Source of the DNA: Massospora cicadina
Taxonomy: Eukaryota; Entomophthoromycota; Entomophthoromycetes; Entomophthorales; Entomophthoraceae
Reading direction: 5' to 3'
Length of the DNA stretch: 64,000 bases
Assembly: GCA_022478985.1 (NCBI GenBank)
Contig: JAKSZP010012147.1
Span: forward strand, 39,441 to 103,440
Shown: positions 33,600 to 44,092 of the stretch, piece by piece
Numbering within the stretch: position 1 is the stretch's first letter
How the letters are laid out: every line of letters starts with the position of its first letter
The notes under the pieces: generated by a model
What the model was told of the DNA's origin: nothing
The model's input: only the letters and a program-made list of their open reading frames with translations
Databases searched by the model: none
Made by a program: the position numbers and the translations under genes

Positions 33600-34140
33600 A
33601 ACGTCAATTTAATTACTCAGCTGAATTAGCTATTCATAGTGCAATTATTTGATATTACAGTGAACAAAATAAACGTAAGGTCCATAGTAGATAACAGGCA
33701 CATTATAATTTGCCCCTTAATTGTTGAAAAAATAGTCCTTACTCCTAATACCAACATGATAAAATATATGGTACTGCAAGGCCATACATGACCACTTCTG
33801 AAAGATCTTACAGTGCACTGTCGCTGCAATTTTGTTCTTTGGTGATATCTGCTCCTTCCATCGTTTTCCCAAATCAGAGTTACAACTTTCTTATCTGTAC
33901 CTCATCTGTTGAGATATAAAATTAACGCTGATTCTGACAAGACTACATTTAAAATATCGGCTAACCCTTCCAATTTTCTATACTAGGTAAAGGTAGCGGC
34001 TCAAGCCTTGGACTATAGCGTTTGGAAACCCTGCCTATAAAGATGGTATTGTTACCCTTAGCTACCACAAAATTGGAACCAAATTAAGCGGTTGCCTGGC
34101 CAGGTTATGTAAGCCAAGTGATTCAGATTTAATCTTATTG
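33600..34140 (+). pseudogene. Protease relic of I
   Basis: The stretch INVRSIVDNRHIIICPLIVEKI (about 33668-33735) lies where the protease active site belongs; D-N-R replaces D-S/T-G. After it comes a segment parallel to E's QGHT...LLKDLTVHCRCNF. Assigned by position and by similarity to E. Confidence 0.45.
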
Positions 34141-34199
34141 TAGCTTGATTATTCAGTCAGGCATTTTTTTATAGTGTGAATCAAAATTTTAGATTATAG

Positions 34200-35000
34200 G
34201 ACTCTTGAGATTATATGGCAAAATTTTTGCATCATTTTGCCAATCTCACTTAGAATTCTTTGCCGCGTCTGGGTTTATCTTTCCCAACCATGTGAAATTA
34301 AAGTCTTATTAGCTAATCTATATCTTTTTTCCATCTAGATTAGGCGACATTAGATTGCTGATTTTATTCATATCTTCCCTGTCAATGAAGTGCAAAGCAA
34401 CCAAAAATTTGGTAACCTGGATAAATTTAGACTAGAATTCATTGAGTGCTGATATGTTCTTTCACATACACCTAGAGAACACCTTATTGGGTTAACTGAG
34501 GATGAAAAATACCAAGCGCTGGCCTTTTTTGCAAATATGAAATGTATCTTGTAAAAGACAACTTTTAATTAGGTTGTGCACAAAATGTGCTACACTATAT
34601 TCTTTCCAGGAATCATATCCCTTTTTGCTGAATCTAATTAAATAATTAAGGGTAGCTGAATGATTTTAAAAAAATAATTGATCAGATTGTTCAACTGGTG
34701 CTGTTAGTGCCATCCAAAACCTTGGGCTCCCCCAGTTTTATTCATAGAAAAAAAGCTGGCTCCAATTGCATGGTAATTTATTATAATAAATTGAACATCG
34801 TTACCAAGAAGTACTCCTATCCTTAATTGTGCTTGATGATGCGCTGGACCATTTTATCAGTGCAAAATTTACTCAGCCATAAATGATATTTAAAATTATT
34901 GGAAGATTGAGCTTCCAAAAAGTGAGCAGGAGAAGTGTGCTTTAATCACTTCCTGAGGCTTATATTGACCCATGTTTCAGGATTCTCTGTAGTATGTTTG
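34200..35000 (+). pseudogene. Reverse transcriptase of I, first part
   Basis: Pieces include LTEDEKYQALAFFANMKCIL (linker) and KIYSAINDI, stop, NYWKIELPKSEQEKCAL (about 34860-34950), the Ty3/gypsy palm block with the first catalytic Asp as Asn. Coding traces end near 35000 at the stretch corresponding to THMPQGLC. Confidence 0.65.
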
Positions 35001-35141
35001 AAGCTTTGACTTGGGGCTTGTGACTTATTTATCATCTCAGGCAATCTCAACTAATATTCACTACAATTAATTTACCAATAAGTGCTTTGTCAGACTTAAG
35101 GCCTGAAATCTTTAATAACTTTAAGCTATTTATCATTAACT

Positions 35142-37074
35142 AAGATCATCAATATGAAAACTCTCTTTCTGCTTGGCGTACCTTTCTGAGCAAAATTACA
35201 TGAATCAATAAAACAAACCTAAATCGCCCTTTGTAGTTTTTCTCTGATGTCCTTGGATTCTCCGCCAGCTGCTCCAGTGTGGGGCAGCGGCAAAACTCCC
35301 CCCACCATTTCCCGTCTGGTAAGAATAACAAGCTAGGACTGGTTCACCTAGTCATTCCAAACCATGGGACGATTTGTTCCTCCCAAGGATCTTGAAACCC
35401 ACCTTGCTCATACCCAAGCTGTACCTCGCTGCCCCCTGGTGCTCCCCTGGAGCAACATGCGCTATGGCCTAAGGGTGGAATATGAGAAACTATTCCCATA
35501 CCACGACTAAGCCATTATCAAAATGGCACAGGCGGTGATGACACCTGCCATATTTATAGATTTCTGCCCCTACAAGGGGTATTTTGACCTTTGCTTCACC
35601 TGTGAAGCTGACGCTGCCACTGCAGCAACTAAGCCCCTGGTATTCCAGGGCACCCCTCTCCCCACAACTCAGACTCAGCTCCCAGAAGACACCACTTTGG
35701 TGGTCCAGTTTGCTGGTTTGCCCACCCACCTCCCCCTGAAGTGCTCCACCAGGAGCTGATGGACGGTTTGGCAGCCTATGGCTCCAACCCCATCTTACAA
35801 TCTTTGGTCCCAAATGGGGCCACACAACTTGCTGGGCCTCAGGCATATGCCACGATCAGCCCTGAATTTAATAAAATGCAGTGTTGATTCCACCTTGCAA
35901 CATTATTCCTTCAGTGCCTGACCATCCATTTTGGGCCCACGTCGAGGGCAGGTGGATGATCTGTCCGTCATGTTTTGAGTTGGACCACTCAAAACGCAAG
36001 TGCCCCTCCTTAGCCACTTCCAATAAATCGGATGACTCATCTGCCAACCTCCAATCCACCACCCACCCTGTACAAGTTCTGTATGGGGCACAATCCTACC
36101 TCCCCCACCCCCAAAACCAGAAGCTGCACCTGCAGCCACCAATCAGCCTCCTCCTCGCCCCAATGCCACAAATGATTCCTCCAATCAAGCATCAGATTGG
36201 ATCCAGTTCAATTCATGCTTCCTCAAATGAATCAACCAAACTAAATCGTATGCTGATTCCACAATCCAATTCAACTGAAACCCATGGGACTTATTGGCTG
36301 AAATTGACAAATTAGGTAAGCTCATTGAAGAACCATCTCTGCAAATTGAGCGGTTCATTAATGCAGAATGGGACACCAAATACCCCCCTTGACTATATAC
36401 CCCACAGCCAAACGCTGAATCATTTTGCAGCAATCACCAGCTTGCAGTTGAAGCAGCTGCAACACCAGATTGTTTTCCCCTTCATAAAGCTGTTGCCAAA
36501 TCAGTGGCAATTCTCACAGGAGGAATTCTACCTCCTGTTATCCCCTCAACCCTCACCCCAAAAAACACAGTGAACCAGTTACACAAAAACGTTAAAAATG
36601 CTATCCAGAACGTGGCAACTATAGCATGGAACCCAAAAGCTAAAATTACCCAAACCAACATCACCACATTCATTAACCTCCCAGACGCCCAAAAAAAAGC
36701 TGAAAAAGCTTTAACTGAATAAATCAGTGCCATTTACCTAGCTGACAATTTCCATGAAATACCAATAATTAGCAATATTGAACCACATGCCGCAGATGCC
36801 CCAACGCCCTTACTGTCTGCCTTGACACGCAATCTACTATGGAAGGAAGAAGCTGCTGCCAAAGATGAGCCTCCTGATCCCCCCTCCCCTTCCACCATGG
36901 AGGTATAAGCAGTTTCCGCTGCCCACCTGGTCAGTTGTTTTGCTCAAAATGTTCACTCAATCCGCTCATTTGGGCGTTTTGTTTTAACAAATTAGTTATG
37001 TTTTAGTTTAGTTTTAATTTTGGTAATTTCCGTCCCTGGTCGGCATACCTTGATAAATAAAAGATCATCAATAT
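35142..37074 (+). mobile_element. J: ORF1-only LINE-like insertion
   Basis: A 14-base direct repeat, AAGATCATCAATAT, stands at 35142-35155 and 37061-37074. The enclosed 1.9 kb is GC-richer and far less degraded than its surroundings, ends in an A-rich tail (TTGATAAATAAA), and holds one long Gag-like ORF. Long, variable target duplications and an A-rich end are typical of LINE-type target-primed insertion. No endonuclease or RT is present. Confidence 0.7.
35364..36909 (+). pseudogene. ORF1-like nucleic-acid-binding protein of J
   Basis: From ATG at 35364 the frame reads about 120 residues (GYFDLCFTCEADAATAA, then LVVQFAGLP), with one TAA at an expected Gln. It continues in a second frame (PPEVLHQELMDGLAAYG, 35735-35884), then a third (from about 35881). 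The third has a perfect CCHC knuckle, CPSCFELDHSKRKC (about 35961-36003). A Gln/Pro-rich tail and a final segment (36300-36909) with LHKNVKNAIQNVATIAW follow. The fold order (RRM-like part, knuckle, tail) resembles LINE ORF1 proteins. The family call is inferred; a captured gene is an alternative. Confidence 0.55.
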
Positions 37075-37590
37075 TGTTGTATTCTCCTAATGATGACTTA
37101 AGATAAATTGCCATTAAAGTTATCTATTAGTCACTATCCAGACTAAATTCTCCCTATCTCAACCTTATTCTTTCCTAAAAGAAATAAATCCTTATTTCAG
37201 TATTATTTCACCTTATCTAATTAATTAATCTTAGCTCTTATCTTTTCTAGCACTATAAAACATGCTAGTCATTCTTCCTAATAAACCTTAAATTTATGCT
37301 TTTACCTTTATTAAAGGCTCTTTAGTAAAGCTCAATGTTGGGACCTCTGAACTAAGTGCCAGTTAAGTCCATAACAATTATTTTTCTACTTTGTGACCTC
37401 TGAATCAGTCAAGTTAAGTCCCTAAAAAATTTTTATATTTATCAGAACCTCTGTCCTCTATATAGCCAAGTTGCCATTTACTCACTTACTTGCTCAGAAC
37501 CTTTAACCTCTATTTAGCCATGTTCCATCTATTCAACTATATTGTCCATGCTAGCAAGGTTTCATAGGCCTTCCTTCAGATGACCTGCAC
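37075..37590 (+). other. Unassigned stretch between J and the next RT part
   Basis: AT-rich, with a TATA-like CTCTATATAGCC (about 37455) and two copies of a motif beginning GACCTCTGAA (37341, 37395). Together with 35001-35141 it separates the two RT parts and could be a decayed solo LTR into which J inserted. No ends or duplication were found. Confidence 0.4.
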
Positions 37591-38020
37591 CTGCAAGTAC
37601 AACACCATGCAAATTCTGTACGGGTTATGCATTGTTACAAGACTTTTTGGCAAGCCATTTATGATACTAGATGGCTTAAAAATCTCCTGTGTTCTAGTAT
37701 ATTTAGATGATATGAACATTTTATAGAACGTTTATGGAACACTTGCAACTTTTAGAAGAAGTCTTGCTGCATTACCAACACTGACTAAAAAATTTAAGCA
37801 ATGGAAGTGCTCTTCATCCACAGACATATGGATATCTATGTTTTATTGGCATTAAGCAGGGCTTATTGCCTCAGCCAGCAAAGTTTAAAGCAATCAAAAA
37901 GGATGATTCCACCAAATAGAAGTCAAGACGTCCAAGTGTTCCTAATAATGATCTGCTACTATCACTGATTCACCAAAACATGAGGGAAATTGGTGAGCCT
38001 TTGTTTCATTAATTATAAAA
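37591..38020 (+). pseudogene. Reverse transcriptase, second part
   Basis: The catalytic box is intact as VLVYLDDMNIL (about 37690-37720). Downstream pieces match the connection (KQGLLPQPAKFKAI in one frame). It fits the continuation of I's RT, but its first bases overlap the GLC block already present near 34985, so it may come from another copy. Confidence 0.65.
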
Positions 38021-38690
38021 TGAAGTACAGTTCAATTGGATAGTAAAATTTTTAACTTTCCTTTGGCAATTGGAGCTTCTGTCTCACCTAAGTGTCTATA
38101 TTATATTGTATTAAATTTTGAAACCCTTTATTATCCAAAGGGATGCATTCCTCATTGCCATAAAGGTGGTATCTTTGTAAACCAATGATGAGGGAATTAA
38201 GCACTCATTGGCTTATAATAGCTAAACACTGTATGTGCATGAGCGCAACTACACTTTAATTGGGAAGAAGTATCTGGCTGTAATCTACGCCTGTAAGAAA
38301 ATCCAAATAATGTACATGAGATGCACTTTATGGTAAAACTAACCACATTTCCTTTGGTTACAAAATCTGAAGGATCCTGAAGCGCAGCTGTCCCAATGGG
38401 CATTTAAGCTATAAGTATACAACTTTGAATTAAAGATATATCATGATGTAAAACATCAGAACGCTGAAAGTCTTCCTTGACTGCACAATGTGACCTAACA
38501 GCCAACTTGGGCAATTATATATAATGTTATCTCATCAGTACGCTAACAAACCCAGGAAATTTCAACGCACCTTGAGAAAGCTGATGAAGGACACAATTTG
38601 AAATGGACAGCATTATAAAGTAATAAATGATTAGAAATAACTATTATCCTGAGCATCTGAGAAAACTGACTTAATTATTGGAGCTTATAA
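38021..38690 (+). pseudogene. RNase H relic
   Basis: Reads FIIQRDAFLIA, HERNYTLIGKKYLAVIYACK and NLKDPEAQLSQWAFKL with interspersed stops. All are Ty3/gypsy RNase H blocks in the right order on the plus strand. Confidence 0.7.
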
Positions 38691-39240
38691 GGCGGTGTGA
38701 CTTGAGCACTTCAGAAAGATGCCTGACAGCTGAATCAACACTTTCCCATGGAAATTCATGCCATTTTTATTTACAAGACCCATAATTGTTGTAAGTAATT
38801 TTAAGCTGTTGATCCCTATTATAAGCTACCTCCCATAAGTTTCTTTAACCCAATTTGCCTGGCATACCATCTTGGTTGACATTGTAGGGTCTTTTCCTAA
38901 TAATAATTTCTAATGTAAGTAACTTATTGTATCATTTGTCGCCTTATTAGTTGGTGGGGGCCATGGATGTCTGGAACTTAGGCCCCTCAAGAATAGCTAA
39001 GTTTCTTTAGGAAACATCATATTGTGATAATGTCCACAATTTATTGTAGCCAATAATGAAACAAATCTTATGGCTCAAATAGTTCAGAAGTTAAATAAAT
39101 TGTTGGTTATTCAATGGATGACGTCTAAACCCTATCACCCTGAGATCAATGGTACTGTGGATGGTTAACAGTACTATTGTTGGAATCTTAAATATAGTAA
39201 TTACTGACAAGGCATCCATTTGGAATCTTTATTTGCCTTA
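38691..39240 (+). pseudogene. Integrase, first part
   Basis: FAWHTILVDIVGSFPNNN marks the core start with the first Asp. The second catalytic region reads FIVANNETN (Asp to Asn), and the third PYHPEINGTVDG (Glu to Asp). So two of three catalytic residues are lost. The frame is cut at about 39241 by repeat X; the C-terminal part resumes at about 40700. Confidence 0.65.
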
Positions 39241-39244
39241 GGTA

Positions 39245-39720
39245 TTTTTAACTGACTTTGAAAAAGAAGGAGGTTCTCAATTTGACTTGTATATACTTTG
39301 TTTTTTATGCTTGTTCACATATAACTCTGAAACTATAGGACCAATTTGGATGCCCTTGTTTTTCAAAAAAGAGGATGCTCCAACTTGGGTCTCGTTTTAC
39401 TTTTGTAAGTATTGGTCCAGTATCTGACCAATAATTTAGTATGAATATTATAGTGGACTTGGAAGCAATGGTTCTCAATTTTGGGTATATTCATCGTTGG
39501 ATAAACTTTATCTGACATTGGTGAAGTGATAGCTTCTAAGCAACTTTTGACATATCATGTCATATCTCTGAGGGTATGTTCAAAATCCAGGCAGGTATGA
39601 GATCATAGCGGGATGAGCTTATGTCATTATAGTTGGCTATCATCTTACATATTTTGGCCAATAAAATCAACTAAATCTAAAAATGAATTATTTTAGATGG
39701 TAAACAGTAAATTATGCATA
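39245..39720 (+). repeat. Dispersed repeat X, copy 1
   Basis: Shares about 460 bases with 63507-63930, including ACTTTGAAAAAGAAG, GAGGATGCTCCAACTT, AGTATTGG and CATAGCGGGAT. It is not coding in a conserved frame: this copy has stops in every frame that is open in the other. No terminal signals were found here. Confidence 0.8.
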
Positions 39721-39905
39721 GATTGACCAATGAAAATAATTAATTTAATAAAATGAATTGCTGTAGAAGGCAATCAATAAATTTAGTATGATTTGACCAT
39801 TAAAAGCAACTAAATTTGATAAACTGAATTATTGTTGATGGCGACCAAAAATTTAGCATAGATTGACCAATAAAATCAAACTAACTTTAATGATTGAATT
39901 ATTAG
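39656..39905 (+). repeat. 70-bp tandem array
   Basis: Units start with GACCAATAAAATCAACTAA-like blocks at 39656, 39725, 39795 and 39865, giving periods of 69, 70 and 70. About 3.6 copies, diverged. One comparable block also ends copy 2 of X, so the array expanded from X's own tail. Confidence 0.8.
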
Positions 39906-40112
39906 TATATTTGTTTATGAGATACTATATATAATATATACAAATAGTTATATTTTATATAGAAATAGTAATGGTTTAAAAAGGATTTATAATAGGGATT
40001 TATGGAATAAAATTAGAAAAAAATCTACTTTTAAAAATGCACTATATCTTTGGGGGAAAAAAGAACTGGGGATAAAGCTTTTGGGAAAAAAACCTTCTTA
40101 AAAAATTGAAAC

Positions 40113-40437
40113 AAGAACCTCCTTTAAAAAAGGCACTAAAAAGTTATAAAATAATTGAGAAATTATACTCCTCAATAAAACCCTTTTTTGAAGTCAGCAT
40201 CATATTTTAACTGACTTATAATATGCATTTATAATATAAATACTCAGCACTGTATATTATAAGTTGCTTATAGTTTACACTTGCACCCAATTCAGACATA
40301 AGACATAATTTGTATTTTTAAACAAAATTCTATAAGTCAGGTTGGAAGATGGCGCCAACTTCAAAAAGGGTTTTGTTGAGGAGGCATAATTTCTCAATTA
40401 CTTCATACTTTTTAAGGCCTTTTTAAAGGAGGTTCTT
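40113..40437. mobile_element. Foldback or MITE-like inverted-repeat element
   Basis: Arms 40113-40220 and 40331-40437 are inverted copies of each other (about 107 bp each, roughly 80% alike by eye), with AAGAACCTCCTTTAAAAA at one end and its complement at the other, around a 110-base AT-rich loop. It has no coding capacity. Such structures are typical of non-autonomous DNA transposons. A target duplication was not identified. Confidence 0.75.
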
Positions 40438-40695
40438 TTTTCCCATTTTTTTCCATAATATTGTATATCATTTTACAACATGGCACGTGCCATGCAATTA
40501 CTATATAAGAAGAAACCTACTTTACCTTCTATTTTATACTCATGTGTCCATGAGGAGAACATGAGTCCTAATCATTGTCTAATAAACTTGTGAAGATGTT
40601 AATCTAAATACATAGCAAAAGCTACACCAATGTTATGTTAAGAAATTTAGGACTTGGAAATGTATTAATGTTTAACAATAACCCTTACTTATCTT
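40438..40695. other. Spacer with palindrome and TATA-like box
   Basis: Contains TGGCACGTGCCA (palindrome, about 40481) and CTATATAAGAAG 10 bases later. It could be a small solo LTR or the end of X. No coding region and no ends found. Confidence 0.35.
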
Positions 40696-40960
40696 TACTT
40701 TAGGGTAATTGGATTTATGCCATGACAGTTATGAATTTGGATGTATTAGTAAGTTGGATCATATCTGGAAAGGGCCCTTTAGGATTATTGAAAAGATACC
40801 AATGACACTTGAATTCTAAAGGATTTATAAAGGACTATCATATCAATTAGGTGCATGATAAGTTTCTTAAGAATTACCAGTAGAGCTCTGACTTTATAAC
40901 ATATAACCCCCATTGCATTGCCCAAATGCAGTGAAAGGTCATCTGTTTCAATGGTCTAAA
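40696..40960 (+). pseudogene. Integrase C-terminal relic
   Basis: The stretch KLDHIWKGPFRIIEKI (in one frame, about 40750-40800), then a segment like NQVHDKFLKNYQ, matches the Pol C-terminal module of Ty3/gypsy elements. It continues the integrase cut at 39241. Confidence 0.6.
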
Positions 40961-41389
40961 CTTGAGGGGGCTTTAGTGGAGCTGACGATAAATAAACCAG
41001 AGTTAGGGCAAAAAAATTGATTTTATTAGAACACACTCACATAAGGCGAGAAAAAAGGCATTGTAGAATTGAATATGGGGGTTCATATTGAAATTTGATA
41101 AAGCCCTTATACCAAATGTTGAAAAAATCAGAACAGAAATGAGGGAAGAAAACAACGAAATTAGTTGAAACTTGGCTATGCTATCAAGATCTAAAAAATT
41201 AGACCTTGATAATCTCATTGATGTGCAGCTTAAGGGTCCAGTGCTGAACAATAAAAGGAGAATCTAGCTGGCTCTAAAAAAGTAAAGTGTTTGCAACAAA
41301 TTGCATTAGAAAAAGCAAATGCCACAAATGACATAAGTCAGTTCATGACAACGTTAGGACCACAGCTTCCCAATAATCTAATTTACTCC
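40961..41389 (+). other. Stretch between pol relic and F
   Basis: Begins with a purine-rich tract (ACTTGAGGGGGC) after the pol end. One frame reads EKIRTEMREENNEI and KKLDLDNLIDVQLKGPVLNN, weakly Gag-like. It ends at ACTCC (41385-41389), the left flank of F. Confidence 0.35.
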
Positions 41390-41869
41390 TGTTAGGTTTT
41401 TTTTTGAAAAAAAAGAATCAAAATCCCTACTTCTGACTTGTGCCACAGTAAATTGACTCTCAAGCCCATTCAAATGGAGCCTTATCTTGATGGCACTGAA
41501 CCCAAATTTAATCAGGAATCTGCACATGTTCAAAAATTGAAGTATATGACCTCAGGAATCTCATCCCCGCTTCCTGAATCGCAAGAGGCACAGCCTCCAC
41601 CACTTCAGTCACAGGGGCAACAAAGTACAATGAGGTTGCCACCCACGCGGTCAATCCAGAAGGCCATGAAAGATCCTGAGTGGATGAGGCCACAAAGATC
41701 CTTGAGGCACCATGTCCCTACGCACCCCTTATAAATATTAGTATATTTTAATCTAATAAAGTAGCCTATATTCAGTTCATCTTTACAATTTTAAATCCTC
41801 TCTACTTTTTTTCAGCTTTTAGCCCACCTTCAAATCTCAGCGACATTCTAGAGAACTGTATTGGTAACA
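41390..41869 (+). repeat. F 5' LTR
   Basis: Matches 53104-53409 plus 60831-60996 along its length (CAATGAGGT, AAGGCCATGAAAGATCCTGAG, AATTTTCAGCTTT-type end). It starts TGTTAGG and ends GGTAACA. Confidence 0.85.
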
Positions 41870-41874
41870 AAACG

Positions 41875-41890
41875 TGGTGCTCACTACAGG
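41875..41890 (+). other. F primer-binding site
   Basis: TGGTGCTCACTACAGG, the intact form of the site shared with A, B, E and G, a few bases after the LTR. Confidence 0.8.
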
Positions 41891-41933
41891 AGGCTCCAAG
41901 CTGTCCTAAGTGAAAACGTCTATCACAAATAAT

Positions 41934-42355
41934 GGAGAATACTAACAATCCTGGAGATCAATCTGATGATTGGTTGAGAAGTGTTGCTTAATGGATTAGT
42001 ACTTCAAGGTATGAAGTGCCACCCACACAATCTGTGAGCCTAGAATTACAGGCCACCTTCCAGTTTTTTCTGCCCTTTTTTGATGGAAGTCAATACTTTC
42101 TTTAGTACAAAAACCTTAACATTATTTTCCAACAATTAAAAATGGCATCTACTCCATGGGTGCCCGCTCCATCCACTCCCGCGCCTCTTCCATGCCTTCT
42201 ATCATGCAGGACATCTATGCCTCAGCCCAGTTGCCAGCAGGAGATTGACTCTGGGGCTCAAACGCTACCATTAAAACTTTGTCCACCCAGCTATTCATCA
42301 TCTACTCCAGTTAGTTGGGTTGTATCATCATGAAGTATTCCAACAACTGGGGTTC
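41934..42355 (+). pseudogene. Gag of F, N-terminal part
   Basis: From ATG at 41934: MENTNNPGDQSDDWLRSVA, a stop, then a Pro/Ser-rich stretch (VPAPSTPAPLPCLLSC). The frame ends at D's target duplication, ACCCA, and resumes in frame after D. Confidence 0.65.
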
Positions 42356-42360
42356 ACCCA

Positions 42361-43007
42361 TGTAACAGATCAGGAGGCACCTGATCTGTGCATTGACTTT
42401 GGATTTGGTGGAAGCCAATCCAAATGTGGCCCTGGTTCAATGGGCATCAAATTTAGTAAGTTCAGAGCTGGGCGAAATTGCCATCCTGAATCTGAATCAC
42501 CTCCACAAAATGACGATGGGCTTACGTGGGGCTTGGATGGTGATCTGGTGGGATGGTAATTCTTCACTAATGATGTGGTGGTCAGGGTTTGGAGGACTTT
42601 AACAAGTAAAAGGCTTATTTGATGTTTGCAACGTATTATTTAAGGGAAGACGCTGCAGCCCTGAAGGGCAGTTGTGTCTTCTACAAGGAATTTACAAATA
42701 AAAGATTTTGCTGAGCTCAAAATTATTAAATTTATTTTAATAAATAAGTCAGATCAGATCCAGGTCATGAGCTCTGCCAGTGAGCTCAGTGTGGCGTTGG
42801 CATCATTCTCGGCCCTTTCCTGGTCCCAGACCCTGCTACTAATGTTCAGTGTAGTGGGAACAGTGGTCCAAGAGTACGTGGCAACAATGAGACATGGCAG
42901 TCAAGTTTGGGGATGGGCCTCTGCCAGCCTATACCTAGTATGGTCAGTAACTTGGCTCTTACTGCCCAATTTGTTCATTGCATATTGGCGCGAAACTGCT
43001 TATTACA
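42361..43007 (+). repeat. D 5' LTR
   Basis: Starts TGTAACAGATCAG and ends TATTACA. Direct repeat of 47275-47919. It holds a TATA-like box, an inferred transcript start, the start of the gag frame, and a copy of the U3 ORF (42393-42602). Confidence 0.92.
42637..42679 (+). promoter_or_regulatory. TATA-like box and inferred transcript start of D
   Basis: TATTTAA (42637-42643) lies 33 bases before AGTTGTGTCT (42670-42679). This 10-mer is the exact complement of AGACACAACT in the primer-binding site at 43010-43019. In Tf1 the 5' end of the transcript folds back onto such a site. The same arrangement is in the 3' LTR (near 47580). Confidence 0.6.
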
Positions 43008-44092
43008 TTAGACACAACTCTAATACTTTCTTGTTGGTTTTGTGGGGCCCCAAGAGGAGGAGGTGGTCCCAGGCGGGAGGAATGGTACCACCATGTGTTA
43101 ACGGTGGTGATGGTGAGCTTCTTGCTTAAGTTCATGATAAGAGAAGTGATCCAAGTGTATGGCTCAAGGCCTGCAAGGAGGGAGTAATGCCAAGGGGGAC
43201 CTGTATCCCCAAAAGGACGAGCAGCTTTGCCTATGGAGGCCTTAGAGAAGATTCACCAAGTGGTGTTTTGAATTTTTTTCAGGCGCGGTTGGCTCAAGCA
43301 ATGGATGGAGAGACCCCTTTCTCGTTGAAGATCGCACAGATTGTGGATGCACTACCTCCAGAACTTTCTGGGTGGGTGCAAGAGTTGGTTGAGGAGCAAG
43401 GATTTTTTCCAGGATCCATGGATGATTGTGTGGACTGGATTGACCGGGTGGCTTGTCTGGATGAGGCGCAGGATGAGGCGTGGTCAGCTCTGTTGACCGT
43501 AGGACAGGGCCAAGGTTTGTTGGAGGAATATGGGCGGATTTTCCGGCTATTGGCAAAAGCAGCAAGAGTCTCAGACTCGCAATCATCGCAGATGTTCAGA
43601 CAGGGGCTGCAGGCGGACACGTTGGCTGCCATGGCGGCTGCTAAAGTTCAAGGTTCGTTGGTGGAGGAGATTGCTTTGGTGATGCAGGTGGAAAAGCAAT
43701 TGGCGTTGGCATGGAATTGGAGAGATTATCAATGTCCCCAGGAAGGGTCCAGTCACCTGTTATTGCTAACAGAGGACGAGGAGGCTGATGGGGTTCTCCA
43801 CGGAATTTTGGGAATATCCATGGGGGATCCCATCAGGGTAGCAGTGAGGAGTTGGGAAGATCAGGTCCAGGACCCAGGCAGAGCTATATTCCCTGACCTA
43901 CTTTGCCCACAAATTTGCAATCCAAAAATGCTTCTAACATTAAGCCTTCTTCTTCGCTTTATCCCAGGTTATTTATTCCAGTTGAGCTATACTCGCACGG
44001 CCAGACTGAGAAGGTGTTGGCCCTGGTGGATACAGGGGCTGAGGAGAATTATGTGGAGTTTGCCTTTGAAGAACGTTTGCAGTTGGAAATGA
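42767..44092 (+). pseudogene. Gag of D, opening inside the 5' LTR
   Basis: The first ATG (42767, MSSASEL) lies in the LTR, 97 bases after the inferred transcript start. The frame crosses the LTR edge (43007) and primer-binding site, meets one TAA (43127-43129, Gln would need one C-to-T), and runs open to 44092. Two hydrophobic segments come first (TLLLMFSVVGTVVQEYV; LYLVWSVTWLLLPNLFI), then the Gag body, with LNFFQARLAQAMDGETPF and MFRQGLQADTLAAM typical of chromovirus capsids. No CCHC knuckle. The body is well supported; joining the LTR part to it is inferred from the shared frame. Confidence 0.7.
43010..43019 (+). other. D primer-binding site, self-priming type
   Basis: AGACACAACT starts two bases after the LTR. 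It does not begin with TGG, as tRNA sites do, but is the perfect complement of 42670-42679 in the LTR. Established parallel: Tf1 of fission yeast primes from its own transcript end. Confidence 0.65.

Noticed and set aside
35490..35846. 118-residue minus-strand frame opposite J
   Set aside because: Shadow of the ORF1-like plus-strand frame that carries the recognisable fold and knuckle.
39656..39905. Regular repeats considered as a CRISPR-like array
   Set aside because: Units are contiguous and diverged with no unique spacers, and the setting is a eukaryotic transposon.
43242..43632. Minus-strand open frames of more than 110 residues opposite D gag
   Set aside because: They mirror a well-supported Gag frame on the plus strand and have low-complexity composition.
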